A stretch of DNA of 53,115 nucleotides from the NCBI GenBank assembly GCA_947474545.1, contig CANJJI010000011.1, positions 1-53,115 on the forward strand. The letters are read 5' to 3'. Positions 24,426 to 33,309 of the stretch are shown piece by piece. The notes beneath the pieces were generated by a model. The model was not told the origin of the DNA and did not search any database. It saw only the letters and a program-made list of their open reading frames with translations. Made by a program: the position numbers and the translations under genes. Each line of letters opens with the position of its first letter. The first letter of the stretch is position 1. This DNA is from Beijerinckiaceae bacterium (GTDB lineage: Bacteria > Pseudomonadota > Alphaproteobacteria > Rhizobiales > Beijerinckiaceae).

Positions 24426-25292
24426 TCAGGTCAGCGGCTGCTTGCGCAAAAGACTGGTTGGCTTGGATTCTGCCGCATAGACCCCTTCTTTGGTGCGCAG
24501 GAATGTGCGGATCAGTCTGCGAAGACTGATCGCAGACTGACGGGCAAAATCGCGGGCTTCGATCTGGCTCGGATCGGATTTGTGAAACCCAGCGCCGAAA
24601 TGCGAAACGGCGGAGACAAGACAGGCCCGCACGCCCAGACGCCGTGCGAGAATCATTTCAGATATGCCGGCGCTGCCGACGACCGTCGCGCCCAGTATCC
24701 GGGCCATTTTGATTTCGGCAGGCGTTTCAAATGTAGGCCCGGAGAACCACATGTAAACGCCTTCCTTCATGGCGATGCCAGCGGCTGCCGCTGACCTCTT
24801 GAGGCGCGCATTCAGGCGTTCATCGTAAGTCTTGCTGAGGGAAATAATGCCGCCATCATTATTTACGCCGATCAGCGGATTGAGTCCGTTCAGATTGATA
24901 TGATCTGTGACGGTGACCAGAGCGCCTGGAAACAAATCAGCATCCACAGAACCGCAGGTGCCTGTGATAAGAAATGTACCCGCGCCAAGGAAGGTCATGG
25001 CTTCCAGCGGCAGTGCCATATCATCGCTTCGGCCTGTGTCGGAATATTGGTTCCGGCCTTTCAGACAGGCAATTCTTACGCCCTCCAGTTCGCCGATGAC
25101 CAGGCGATTTTCCTGGCCCTGGGTCTTGATCATGGGAAAGCCTGGCAAATCTTCATAGGGGATCGAAACCTCGTTATCGAGGCGCTCGACAGCTTCTCCG
25201 AGGCCCGCGCCAACCACGATCGCGATCTCGACCTCGCCCGGGCCGGCTCGGCTTTGAATGATTTTTGTGGCGGCATCCAGATCGTCGTTCAT
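24426..25292 (-). CDS. Purine-nucleoside-phosphorylase-family protein, divergent active site
   Basis: A 288-aa member of the trimeric PNP/MTAP family (PNP_UDP_1). The phosphate loop reads GAGLG (28-32) in place of GSGLG, the HINL segment is kept at 131-134, and EGVYMWFSGPTFETPAEI (178-195) matches the base/ribose-binding block. Two catalytic positions differ: the RFHYYEG loop is RNQYSDTG (80-87), so the catalytic His is absent, and the purine-binding Asn after the VxGMS block is replaced by Ser (GSAGISE; LVSAVSH). ATG 25292 fits the normal family N-terminus; an extension of 26 residues to 25370 is possible. It may act on another nucleoside or have altered activity. Confidence 0.8.
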   Translation of the reverse strand: MNDDLDAATKIIQSRAGPGEVEIAIVVGAGLGEAVERLDNEVSIPYEDLPGFPMIKTQGQENRLVIGELEGVRIACLKGRNQYSDTGRSDDMALPLEAMTFLGAGTFLITGTCGSVDADLFPGALVTVTDHINLNGLNPLIGVNNDGGIISLSKTYDERLNARLKRSAAAAGIAMKEGVYMWFSGPTFETPAEIKMARILGATVVGSAGISEMILARRLGVRACLVSAVSHFGAGFHKSDPSQIEARDFARQSAISLRRLIRTFLRTKEGVYAAESKPTSLLRKQPLT

Positions 25293-25547
25293 CCCGTTAC
25301 TTTCAGAGAGGTAGGTCAATAGACCCATGAAGATTAAACAATATCGGGAAATGGCGAATAATTGGTTCATGCCATGATTCTCGGTCTATCCGCCAGAGGC
25401 GTTTGATCAGAAAGTGGCCAGGCGAGTGTTGTGGTCATAAGTCCGGCGCGGGCCAACAGATGGAGCACTTCTGGCGGCCTGAATATTCCCTGTTTGCAGG
25501 ACGATGGTAGCGTGGCACAGTGTGCGTGTTGACGGGAGGACAAGCCA

Positions 25548-26405
25548 ATGAACAGTCGTTTCCGGAATATTGGCCCAGGCAAAGCCCTTACTTGGCAGAT
25601 GGCGTTGTTGGCTTGCAGTCTGGCGTTATTTTTTTATCCCTCCAGCCTTTTCGCCAAGGATGGACCTGTCACCGTTGACGTCGAACTGGTTCTGGCCGTG
25701 GATGTTTCCTATTCCATGGACCCTGAGGAACAAAGGCTGCAACGCGACGGCTATATTCAGGCCATTACCTCTCCCGATTTCCTGAAGGCTCTGCAGGCCG
25801 GTTCTTATGGCAAGATCGCGATTGCCTATATGCAATGGGCCTCTGCCTATGATCAGGATGTGCTGATTCCCTGGACGCTCATCGACGGTCCTGCATCGGC
25901 AAAGGCATTTGCCGAGAAGTTGATGGAAGCACCCTACCGGCGCGCCCGGCGCACCTCCATCTCTGGCGCGATCGACGCAGCTATGAAAACCTTCGACAAG
26001 AACGGATACAATGGTGTGAGGCGCGTCATCGACGTGTCGGGCGATGGCACCAATAATGATGGCCGCCCAGTGACGATTGCCCGTGACGATGCTGTCCGCG
26101 AGGGTGTGACAATCAATGGATTGCCGCTTCTGATTCGTCCTTCCAGCTACAGCTATGGCGATATTGCCAATCTCGACGAATATTATGAAGACTGTGTCAT
26201 CGGCGGCACCGGCGCTTTCATGATACCCATCAAGGATCGTGAAAATTTCGTCCGCGCCACCAAGACCAAGCTGATCATGGAAATTGCGGAGACTACACCC
26301 GTGATCGATGAGAACGCCTCGCTGATTCTTCGCACGCAACAACGCGAGCCCAGGGTTTCCTGCACGGTAGGCGAAAACATGTGGCGTGACCGCTGGGGCA
26401 GATAA
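25548..26405 (+). CDS. DUF1194 exported von Willebrand A-type protein
   Basis: A 285-aa protein with an N-terminal signal peptide (hydrophobic residues about 16-34, ending SSLFAKDG) followed by a VWA-like domain. DVSYSM (about residues 53-58) is a complete MIDAS metal site, with SGDGTNNDG as the second acidic loop. It matches the DUF1194 family of alphaproteobacteria, whose function is unknown; periplasmic protein binding through the metal site is likely. GGGAGGAC precedes the ATG. Gamma-glutamyltransferase starts 4 nt after its stop, so the two are co-transcribed. Confidence 0.88.
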   Translation: MNSRFRNIGPGKALTWQMALLACSLALFFYPSSLFAKDGPVTVDVELVLAVDVSYSMDPEEQRLQRDGYIQAITSPDFLKALQAGSYGKIAIAYMQWASAYDQDVLIPWTLIDGPASAKAFAEKLMEAPYRRARRTSISGAIDAAMKTFDKNGYNGVRRVIDVSGDGTNNDGRPVTIARDDAVREGVTINGLPLLIRPSSYSYGDIANLDEYYEDCVIGGTGAFMIPIKDRENFVRATKTKLIMEIAETTPVIDENASLILRTQQREPRVSCTVGENMWRDRWGR

Positions 26406-26409
26406 GCAG

Positions 26410-28194
26410 ATGAAATGTTCCCTCGCGGCGCGCCTGGCCGCCGCTCTACTGATCGTTCCCGCCGCCGCTTCGTTGGCGTGGGCTCAGGCGCCGGATCGCG
26501 GCCCGGGCCGCAGAACCGGGCCCGCTGGCGAATCGCCGCCGCCGATCATTTCCGCCCGCGCCCGGGCGTTGCCCGTGGTCGCGCGTCACGGAATGGTCGT
26601 CAGTCAGGAGCTACGGGCTTCCCGGATAGGCGTTGATGTGCTTCGCAAAGGCGGCAATGCTGTCGATGCGGCGATAGCGACCGGATTTGCGCTGGCCGTC
26701 ACTCTGCCGCGCGCCGGAAACATAGGCGGCGGCGGCTTCATGCTCGTGCATATGGCGGCGGAGAAGAAGACAATCGCCATCGATTATCGCGAGATTGCGC
26801 CAGCCGATACGGCCCGCGATGTGTTTCTCGATGAAAGCGGGAATTTCGTGCCTTCCAGATCGCAATCCAGCGGGCTTGCCGTCGGCGTTCCCGGCACGGT
26901 TGCGGGCTTTGACCTGGCTCATCGCAAATACGGCTCCGGCAAACTGACGCTCGCCGAATTGATCGCTCCTGCTATCCGGCTTGCGCGCGAAGGCATCGAC
27001 GTCGACGAGGATCTTGCCGATTCGCTTCCAATGATAGCGCGGCGACTGGCCCGCTATCCGTCATCGCGTGCGATTTTTCTTAAGGGCGAAGCGGAGCCGC
27101 TGGGCTACGGCGACCGCCTGGTGCAGGAAGATCTTGCCCGCAGCCTCGAGCGCATATCCGCAACCGGCGTGCGCGGGTTCTACGAGGGCGAGACCGCTGA
27201 AAAATTTGTCGCCGCCGTGCGTGCCCATGGCGGGCGCATGACACTTGAGGATATGCGTAGCTATCAGGTCAGGGAACGCGAGCCTGTTCGCGGCATGTAT
27301 CGCGGGCGCGAGGTCGTTTCCATGCCGCCGCCCTCGGCTGGCGGCGCACTGGTTGTGCAGATGCTCAATGTCCTCGAGGGCCTGCCGCTGGCCGATCTCG
27401 GACATAATTCAGCCGTCACGATCCATCGCATGGCCGAGACCATGAAATTTGGCTATGCGGACCGGGCCGAGCATATGGGTGATCCGGATTTCGTGACAAT
27501 GCCGATCAAGGCGCTCACCTCGCGCGCCTATGCGGACAAGTTGCGCAGCATGATTTCCCTCGAACGCGCTACGCCCTCGGCGCAAATCCGCGCGCTTGAT
27601 CTTGCTCCATATGAATCAGATCAGACGACCCATTATTCCGTTGTGGATTCACAGGGCAACGCCGCCGCAAATACCTATACCTTGAACTTTTCCTATGGGC
27701 TTGGCCTAGTCGCGGATGGCACCGGCATCATGCTCAACAATGAGCTCGACGATTTCGCCGCCAAGCCCGGCGCGCCCAATGCCTACGGACTCACCGGAGG
27801 CGAAGCCAATGCACCCGGGCCGCGCAAACGCCCGCTCTCGTCCATGAGCCCCACAATGGTGTTCAATAAGGGCGAGCTTGAAATTGTCACGGGATCGCCG
27901 GGCGGGTCGCGCATCATCACCATTGTCCTGCAGATCATTCTCAACATCATCGACCACGGCATGAATGCCGCCGAAGCCACGATTGCGCCGCGTATCCACC
28001 ATCAATGGGCGCCTGATCAATTGCGCATGGAGAACGGTGTTTCACCTGATACGATCAAAATCCTCAAGCAGATGGGACACGACGTGCGCGAACAGCCGAC
28101 CATTGGCTCCACCCAAACCATTCACCGCACGGGCGGGATGATTTATGGCGCAGCCGACACGCGCCAGCGTGGCGGGGCGGCGGTGGGGTATTGA
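26410..28194 (+). CDS. ggt: Gamma-glutamyltransferase
   Basis: A 594-aa exported proenzyme that cleaves gamma-glutamyl bonds of glutathione and related peptides. The signal peptide covers about residues 1-26 (ends SLAWAQA). The family blocks GGNAVDAAIA (81-90) and GNIGGGGF (103-110) are present. The autoprocessing and catalytic Thr is T406 in QTTHYSVVD, followed by NTYTLNFSYGLG, and the PLSSMSPTMV and GSPGGSRI blocks of the small subunit are intact. The ATG at 26410 begins directly with the signal peptide; an upstream in-frame start overlaps DUF1194. The tight link to the VWA protein hints that they work together in the periplasm, which is inference. Confidence 0.93.
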   Translation: MKCSLAARLAAALLIVPAAASLAWAQAPDRGPGRRTGPAGESPPPIISARARALPVVARHGMVVSQELRASRIGVDVLRKGGNAVDAAIATGFALAVTLPRAGNIGGGGFMLVHMAAEKKTIAIDYREIAPADTARDVFLDESGNFVPSRSQSSGLAVGVPGTVAGFDLAHRKYGSGKLTLAELIAPAIRLAREGIDVDEDLADSLPMIARRLARYPSSRAIFLKGEAEPLGYGDRLVQEDLARSLERISATGVRGFYEGETAEKFVAAVRAHGGRMTLEDMRSYQVREREPVRGMYRGREVVSMPPPSAGGALVVQMLNVLEGLPLADLGHNSAVTIHRMAETMKFGYADRAEHMGDPDFVTMPIKALTSRAYADKLRSMISLERATPSAQIRALDLAPYESDQTTHYSVVDSQGNAAANTYTLNFSYGLGLVADGTGIMLNNELDDFAAKPGAPNAYGLTGGEANAPGPRKRPLSSMSPTMVFNKGELEIVTGSPGGSRIITIVLQIILNIIDHGMNAAEATIAPRIHHQWAPDQLRMENGVSPDTIKILKQMGHDVREQPTIGSTQTIHRTGGMIYGAADTRQRGGAAVGY

Positions 28195-28373
28195 GTTCAA
28201 ACGGGCTGCTGAAAAATGGCGTGTTATCAGCATAGCCTTCAATACGCTCGCTGCGCGAGCTGCTCAGCGGTAAGCGTTATCGCGCGGGTCAAATTCTCGA
28301 GTCCCATCCAGAATAGCCGCAGAAAGCGGTGTATCGAAGGGCGGGAGCGGAACAGGCCTTCTTATGCCGTCAG

Positions 28374-28922
28374 CTAATTCCGGTCTTCCGGCAGCGGCGG
28401 GATTGGCAACACCGGAATGCCCTCCTCCCATAATTCCTTGGCTTCCTCGAAGGTCGCTTCACCGCGAATGGAGCGCACGGGAATATCCCCATCATGCATC
28501 TGGCGCGCCTGTTCGGGGAAAGCCTTGCCTACATCTTCCGATGTAGCCACGACTTTTTCGTGCAGTTCCCGAATGGCGGCGCGCAATTCTGCATGCTTTT
28601 CGTCGAGCAGGGTCACCGGTTGTTGCGCTGCAGCCGGGACAGGCGCGGGAACGGGCAATGCAGGTACAGCGGCAGGCGCCGCGCCGGGTGGCGGCATCGA
28701 AGCAATCGCCTGGCGCATTGCCTGTGCACGAACTTCCTGGCGTTCCTCTTTCTTGCGTGCCGTGGCCACCGAGGGCGCCATCAAAGCCTTGAACACTTTT
28801 TTGGTGCCGCAATGCGGGCAATCGACAAGGCCACGCTTGACCTGCGTGTCAAAGCTCTCCGAATTCGCAAACCAGCTTTCGAATTCATGGTCTTTTTCGC
28901 AGATGAGCGAATATTTGATCAT
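28374..28922 (-). CDS. DUF1178 family protein
   Basis: A 182-aa conserved protein of unknown function. The N-terminal 50 residues (MIKYSLICEKDHEFESWF, then DCPHCGTKKVFKALMAPSV) include a CxxC pair and resemble a small zinc ribbon. A Pro/Ala linker separates it from the C-terminal conserved block (VGKAFPEQARQMHDGDIPVRSIRGEATFEEAKELWEEGIPVLPIP). The family is widespread in alphaproteobacteria. It is the last gene of the comF-grxC-DUF1178 operon and starts 8 nt after grxC. The grouping suggests a redox or protein-quality role, not established. Confidence 0.9.
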   Translation of the reverse strand: MIKYSLICEKDHEFESWFANSESFDTQVKRGLVDCPHCGTKKVFKALMAPSVATARKKEERQEVRAQAMRQAIASMPPPGAAPAAVPALPVPAPVPAAAQQPVTLLDEKHAELRAAIRELHEKVVATSEDVGKAFPEQARQMHDGDIPVRSIRGEATFEEAKELWEEGIPVLPIPPLPEDRN

Positions 28923-28930
28923 TGATGATT

Positions 28931-29188
28931 TCAGCCTGCCAGAAGTGGATCGAGCTTCCCGGCGCTTTCGAGGGCGTAGAGGTCATCGCACCCACCGACG
29001 TGGGTTGTCCCAATGAAAATCTGTGGAACAGTCCAGCTTCCGCCAGCCCGTTCGGACATTTTGCGTTGTGCGTCCATATCGCCGTCGACGGAAATCTCCT
29101 CGAATGCGGCATTTTTCTTGTTCAGCAAGGTCTTGGCGGCATGGCAATAGCCGCAGGTTGATTTTGTGTAGATCGTGATCGCGGGCAT
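28931..29188 (-). CDS. grxC: Glutaredoxin 3
   Basis: An 85-aa monothiol/dithiol-type thioltransferase of standard length. The active site is CGYC (residues 12-15) instead of the common CPYC. The cis-proline segment TVPQIFIG and the glutathione-binding GGCDDLYAL block are present. It reduces protein or ribonucleotide-reductase disulfides with glutathione. It sits between comF and DUF1178, in the order commonly found in alphaproteobacteria. Confidence 0.92.
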   Translation of the reverse strand: MPAITIYTKSTCGYCHAAKTLLNKKNAAFEEISVDGDMDAQRKMSERAGGSWTVPQIFIGTTHVGGCDDLYALESAGKLDPLLAG

Positions 29189-29221
29189 ATTTTCAGTCTC
29201 CGGGTCAGTTATATAGTTCTG

Positions 29222-29989
29222 TCACGCCTGTGTCACAACCCTTGCAAACACCAGTACATCGACCTGGGCAGCGCCCGCTCGCAACAAGATCCGCGAAGCT
29301 GCATTTGTGGTCGCGCCTGAAGTGAGCACATCATCGACCAGAACAATTTTTTTTCCTTGAATGCGGGACCTGGCGTCCTCTGGCACACGAAACGCGCCCT
29401 GCACATTGCCGGCCCTTTGTGCGCGAGTGAGGCCAACCTGCGGTGGCGTTGGTTTGATGCGCACCAGCACCAGCGGGTCGAAAGGCTTTCCGGATGTTTG
29501 TGCAACGGCGCGCGCCAGTTCGGCAGCCTGATTGAAGCGCCGGGAAAACAGGCGTCTGCGATGCAGGGGTACCGGGACCAGCACATCGGCATCCGCCAAA
29601 AGCTCGGCCCCGGCGCGCGCCATCCATGCGCCCATAGAACCGGCCAATTCCAGCCGGTCGCCATATTTCAGATTGTGAACAAGATCTCGCACCGGCCCAT
29701 CCTCGAAACGCGCGACCGCACGTGCGCGCTGGAACACCGGCGGATTGGCGAACGCCTCCGGACAAATCAGGCCAGCCCCAAGATCCTGCTGAAAGGGTGT
29801 GCCAAGCCGCTCGCAATAGGGCCGCTCGATGAAAGGCATGGCGACCCAACATTGGGGGCAGAGCGTTCCTGCGTTCATCGTTGCACGGCGGCAAGCGATG
29901 CATGAGGGAGGGTAAACGATATCAATAGCTTGATGTACCGTGGCAACCGCCCTACGGCGCAGCATAGCGGGCGTCATGTTGCGCAACAT
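29222..29989 (-). CDS. comF: ComF family phosphoribosyltransferase-like protein
   Basis: A 255-aa protein. An N-terminal zinc ribbon is visible as CIAC and CPQC, plus ICP. The C-terminal type I PRTase domain carries the PRPP motif VLVDDVLTSGATTNAA near residue 220 and the LVPVPLHRRRLFSRRFNQA block. ComF is needed for DNA uptake in competent bacteria and is related to the GntX family. Several in-frame ATGs exist (29977, 29989, 30094); 29989 is a compromise because the sequence before it has no family resemblance. A much longer frame to 30865 runs antisense to the methyltransferase and is not credible. It is the first gene of the operon with grxC and DUF1178. Confidence 0.85.
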   Translation of the reverse strand: MLRNMTPAMLRRRAVATVHQAIDIVYPPSCIACRRATMNAGTLCPQCWVAMPFIERPYCERLGTPFQQDLGAGLICPEAFANPPVFQRARAVARFEDGPVRDLVHNLKYGDRLELAGSMGAWMARAGAELLADADVLVPVPLHRRRLFSRRFNQAAELARAVAQTSGKPFDPLVLVRIKPTPPQVGLTRAQRAGNVQGAFRVPEDARSRIQGKKIVLVDDVLTSGATTNAASRILLRAGAAQVDVLVFARVVTQA

Positions 29990-30169
29990 GAAATCGATAC
30001 TGCGTTGCAGTATTTTCGGCGCCGGTGGTGACGTCAGGGCGTCATTCCCACTCAGCCACTCTGGATGCCAGTGATCCCCCGCCTGTTCGCTCATTTCATG
30101 ATCGTAAGGCGGAGCCGCCGCGCCAACAAGGGCTTTGACCGCGCCAGCGCAGAACGGCATAAGCAGGCG

Positions 30170-31060
30170 GTGACAGAGCCATCCGCCATCCCCCAGGTTT
30201 TCGACCGCGCGCTCCAGCGCAAAAGACTCGCGCGCGCGCTCAAGATGGGCGCGGCCGATTTTCTGTTGATCCGCGCTGTCGAGGATATGCAAGCCCGGCT
30301 GCAGGCGACCTTGCGGCCCTTTCCGCGCGTGCTCGATCTGGGCACACCCGGCCCGCATCTCGCCGCCATGCTGGCAGAAGCCGCAGACGGGCGCAGTATA
30401 ACCCGCGCTGCGCCGCTGGCGGAGATAGACAATTCCAGATGGACCACCATTCTGGCCGATGAGGAAGCGCTTCCCTTTGCCCCGCAAAATTTCGATCTGG
30501 TGGTGTCCGCCCTGTCGCTGCAATGGGTCAACGATCTGCCCGGCGCGCTGATCCAGATCCGCCGCGCGCTCAGCCCCGATGGGCTGTTTCTCGCCTGCAT
30601 GATGGGCGGCCAGACCTTGCAGGAATTGCGCGCCGCGCTGGCCCAGGCCGAAGACGAAATCACCGGCGGCGCCAGTCCGCGCGTCGCCCCCTTCGCCGAT
30701 CTGCGCGACATGGGCGGGTTGTTGCAGCGCGCGGGGTTTGCCCTGCCGGTGACGGATATCGACACGATCATGGTCCGATATAACGACATGTTCGGCCTGA
30801 TGGCCGATCTGCGAGCTATGGGCGCAACCAATACGTTGGTGCAGAGATTGAAACAGCCATTGCAACGCGCCGTCTTTCTGCGCGCCGCCGAAATCTACGA
30901 CCAGCTTTTCGCCGACCCGGACGGCCGCGTCCGCGCCACCTTCGAAATTGTCTGGCTGTCAGGCTGGGCCCCGCATGAAAGCCAGCAAAAACCGCTGCAA
31001 CCCGGCAGCGCAAAAATGCGGTTGGCGGATGTTCTGGGGGTGAAGGAGGGTAAGGTTTAG
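30170..31060 (+). CDS. NDUFAF5/BioC-like SAM-dependent methyltransferase-fold protein
   Basis: About 296 aa when started at the GTG at 30170, which fits the family N-terminus (PQVFDRALQRKRLARA). Motif I is VLDLGTPGPHLA, motif II/III is the FDLVVSALSLQWVNDLPGALIQIRRAL block. This pattern matches the alphaproteobacterial relatives of mitochondrial NDUFAF5, which modifies an Arg of complex I subunit NDUFS7; BioC is a more distant relative. ATGs at 30065 and 30098 are alternative starts. It is divergent from comF, a common arrangement in Hyphomicrobiales. Confidence 0.82.
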   Translation: MTEPSAIPQVFDRALQRKRLARALKMGAADFLLIRAVEDMQARLQATLRPFPRVLDLGTPGPHLAAMLAEAADGRSITRAAPLAEIDNSRWTTILADEEALPFAPQNFDLVVSALSLQWVNDLPGALIQIRRALSPDGLFLACMMGGQTLQELRAALAQAEDEITGGASPRVAPFADLRDMGGLLQRAGFALPVTDIDTIMVRYNDMFGLMADLRAMGATNTLVQRLKQPLQRAVFLRAAEIYDQLFADPDGRVRATFEIVWLSGWAPHESQQKPLQPGSAKMRLADVLGVKEGKV

Positions 31061-31091
31061 GGGAGGCCCTCGAATTCAGCGGCGCAAGCCG

Positions 31092-31925
31092 CTACTCCTC
31101 TTCGATAAAATATCGCCCTGCGCGCTTCTTGATAAATCCGAAACCAGGGAAATCCAGGTGCATGCCGGCGATGCGTGTTGCATCAGCCGAAACCTGATCG
31201 AGCACTGCGATGCGCGAGCGGACGGACATGGCGGGATCAAAATCATAGCCCCAGGCGCATTCAGGCCGCTCGAGCTGCAGAAACGACATGTGGACCGTAT
31301 CGCCCCAGATCATCAGGCTCTTGCCGCCGCCCTCGATCGTCCAGCAGGTGTGCCCCGGCGTATGGCCCGGCGATTTCATCGCAATAATGCCCGGCATGAA
31401 TTCACCGTCGCCAATGCGCGTTATCTGTTTGGCATAGGGCGCAAACGCTTTCTTCGCATTGCCCATGTTCCAGCGCACACGATCATTCGCGCCTTGCGAG
31501 AGATCGCGATCCACCCAGAATTTTATCTCGTCCTCCTGCACAACGACTTCGGCGTTGGGGAAAGAAGGCGCGCCCGTGCTGTCGATCAGCCCGTTGGAAT
31601 GATCGGGATGGATATGTGTCAGCAGAACATGCGTGATCGATTCAGGCGGCTTGCCGGCCTTGCGCAGATTCTCCGGCAGGAAGCCCATGTCCGGTCCCAG
31701 CGTATCGCTCGTTCCCGCATCGACAAGAGCCCTTACGCCGCGCCCCTCGACTAGAAAGGCGTTGACGGAGAGCTTGACGGGCTCATCCAGCTTCTTGCCC
31801 GAGATCCGCTGTATCGTCTCCTTATCCGCGCCGATCATCAAGTCGACACTGGTGGTAAAGATGCCGTCGCTGAATGTCGTGATGGTATAATCGCCGATGG
31901 TTATCGTTGCGCTGGTGTCTGGCAT
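31092..31925 (-). CDS. MBL-fold metallohydrolase (lactonase-like)
   Basis: A 277-aa metallo-beta-lactamase-fold hydrolase. The zinc motif is THIHPDHSNG (HxHxDH), further ligands are the His in SPGHTPGHTCW and the Asp in IWGDTVHM, with the late His in AGMHLDFPG. The arrangement resembles AHL-lactonase/AttM-like and other quorum-quenching or arylsulfatase-related MBL proteins. The ATG at 31925 has GGGAGG 6 nt upstream; an extra 11 residues are possible but lack a ribosome-binding site. It has no signal peptide. It converges on the methyltransferase. Confidence 0.88.
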   Translation of the reverse strand: MPDTSATITIGDYTITTFSDGIFTTSVDLMIGADKETIQRISGKKLDEPVKLSVNAFLVEGRGVRALVDAGTSDTLGPDMGFLPENLRKAGKPPESITHVLLTHIHPDHSNGLIDSTGAPSFPNAEVVVQEDEIKFWVDRDLSQGANDRVRWNMGNAKKAFAPYAKQITRIGDGEFMPGIIAMKSPGHTPGHTCWTIEGGGKSLMIWGDTVHMSFLQLERPECAWGYDFDPAMSVRSRIAVLDQVSADATRIAGMHLDFPGFGFIKKRAGRYFIEEE

Positions 31926-32134
31926 GGCGGCCTCCCTGTGTAGCGGGAAATGTGGCATGCAGAGAGTGTGAGATCAAATCAATGGAGTGCGCGGCAGAAC
32001 GGGCAATGCAGCGCCACCCCGTGCTTCCGCGCACATCTGCCTTCACCATCCCGCGCTACAACTGATCTCAAGTTGTGGCGGCCCGGCGATGCGAAAAACA
32101 TCAGCCCGCCCGTCACCCCAACAGGGTCAGGCAG

Positions 32135-33295
32135 ATGGCGCAGATGTCAGCATATAACAAGGCGAGGCATATTTTTGCCGGAGCGATGCTGGCGCTGGCC
32201 ACTGCGGCCCAGCCTGCAAGTGCCGAAATTATCCGTGTCGGCGACATGCTGCGCGGCATGGAAATCTCACAGGGCCAATGCTCCCAGATGGGTCAGGCTG
32301 TCTGGGTGAACATGCATGGCCACGGCTTCTGCATCCGCTATTATCTCTCGACGGCAGGCGGCGTCAGTGGCAAGCCCATCGTTTTCCTGCAGGGCGATCA
32401 ATTCGGAACCATGGACGGCAGGACCAAAAGCTTCAATCCGCCCGCAGATACCAAAGACACTGATACGGACAATCTGCTGAAGCTCGCCGACAGTTTTTCC
32501 AAGGCGGCTAAAACACCCGCGATCTATTTGGCTCGGATCGGCGTGGACGGTTCTTCCGGCCACCATCGCCTGCGCCGTACGGTGCTGGAGCTGCACACGA
32601 TCAATGCAGCGCTGGATCTCATTCGCCTGCGTCATGGCTATGAGGGCTTTCACCTTGTCGGCCAGTCCGGAGGCTCGGGCTTGATCGGCGGCTTGCTGGC
32701 GCTGCGCAGTGACATCGCCTGCGCGGTCCCAGGTGCAGGGCGTCTCTCCCTTTTGCGAACTGCGCGCGTCACAGGCGATCCCACGAAAGACTATTTCGAT
32801 CCCATGGACGCTGCAGGCATGATTGCCGCCAACAAGGGCGCGCGTATTATCGTTGTGACTGATCCGCAGGACCAAGTTGTCGGCGTGCAGCATCAGGTCG
32901 CGTTCGTGAACGCCATGCGCCGCGAAGGCCGCGCCATCGAGCAATATTTCGTGCAATCGACTGATGAGAAACATCACGGTGTTCTTGCCTATGCAGGCCG
33001 TGCCACCGTCATGTGCGCTCAGGGTGCGCCATCGACACGCATCGCAACCGATCTCGATCTTCTGGTGAAGAAGCGCATGGCGGCTGCCGCCCAGGCGCGC
33101 GGCGCAGCCGCCAACACGCCAGCACAAATGCCGCGCCAATATGCGACGGCCCCAATAGTCAGCGCGACACCAGCCCCGGTTCCAAATTCAGGCTCTACCA
33201 TCGCGTCCGGCCAGCCACTCCCTTCAGCCAGCCCTCCCAGGACCGAATGGCCGAAATTGCCAAGGCGTCCCGGGCCTGACGTTATTTACCGCTGA
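32135..33295 (+). CDS. Exported alpha/beta hydrolase-like protein with Pro-rich tail
   Basis: About 386 aa with a signal peptide (hydrophobic GAMLALATAAQPASA) and a weak alpha/beta-hydrolase domain. The candidate nucleophile elbow is GQSGGSG, the preceding acidic/oxyanion strand is KPIVFLQGDQFG, and TDPQDQVV and HHGVLAYAG could hold the acid and His. Two N-terminal cysteines (QGQCSQMG, GFCIRYY) may pair. The last 55 residues are Pro/Ala/Ser-rich with no domain. A second exported hydrolase follows after 14 nt, so the two form an operon. The function is unknown; periplasmic esterase or peptidase activity is possible. Confidence 0.75.
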   Translation: MAQMSAYNKARHIFAGAMLALATAAQPASAEIIRVGDMLRGMEISQGQCSQMGQAVWVNMHGHGFCIRYYLSTAGGVSGKPIVFLQGDQFGTMDGRTKSFNPPADTKDTDTDNLLKLADSFSKAAKTPAIYLARIGVDGSSGHHRLRRTVLELHTINAALDLIRLRHGYEGFHLVGQSGGSGLIGGLLALRSDIACAVPGAGRLSLLRTARVTGDPTKDYFDPMDAAGMIAANKGARIIVVTDPQDQVVGVQHQVAFVNAMRREGRAIEQYFVQSTDEKHHGVLAYAGRATVMCAQGAPSTRIATDLDLLVKKRMAAAAQARGAAANTPAQMPRQYATAPIVSATPAPVPNSGSTIASGQPLPSASPPRTEWPKLPRRPGPDVIYR

Positions 33296-33309
33296 ACTGA
33301 AGCAGAAAC

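Noticed and set aside
29990-30865. Long 5' extension of comF
   Set aside because: It runs antisense to the methyltransferase and has no similarity to ComF proteins, which are about 240-260 aa.
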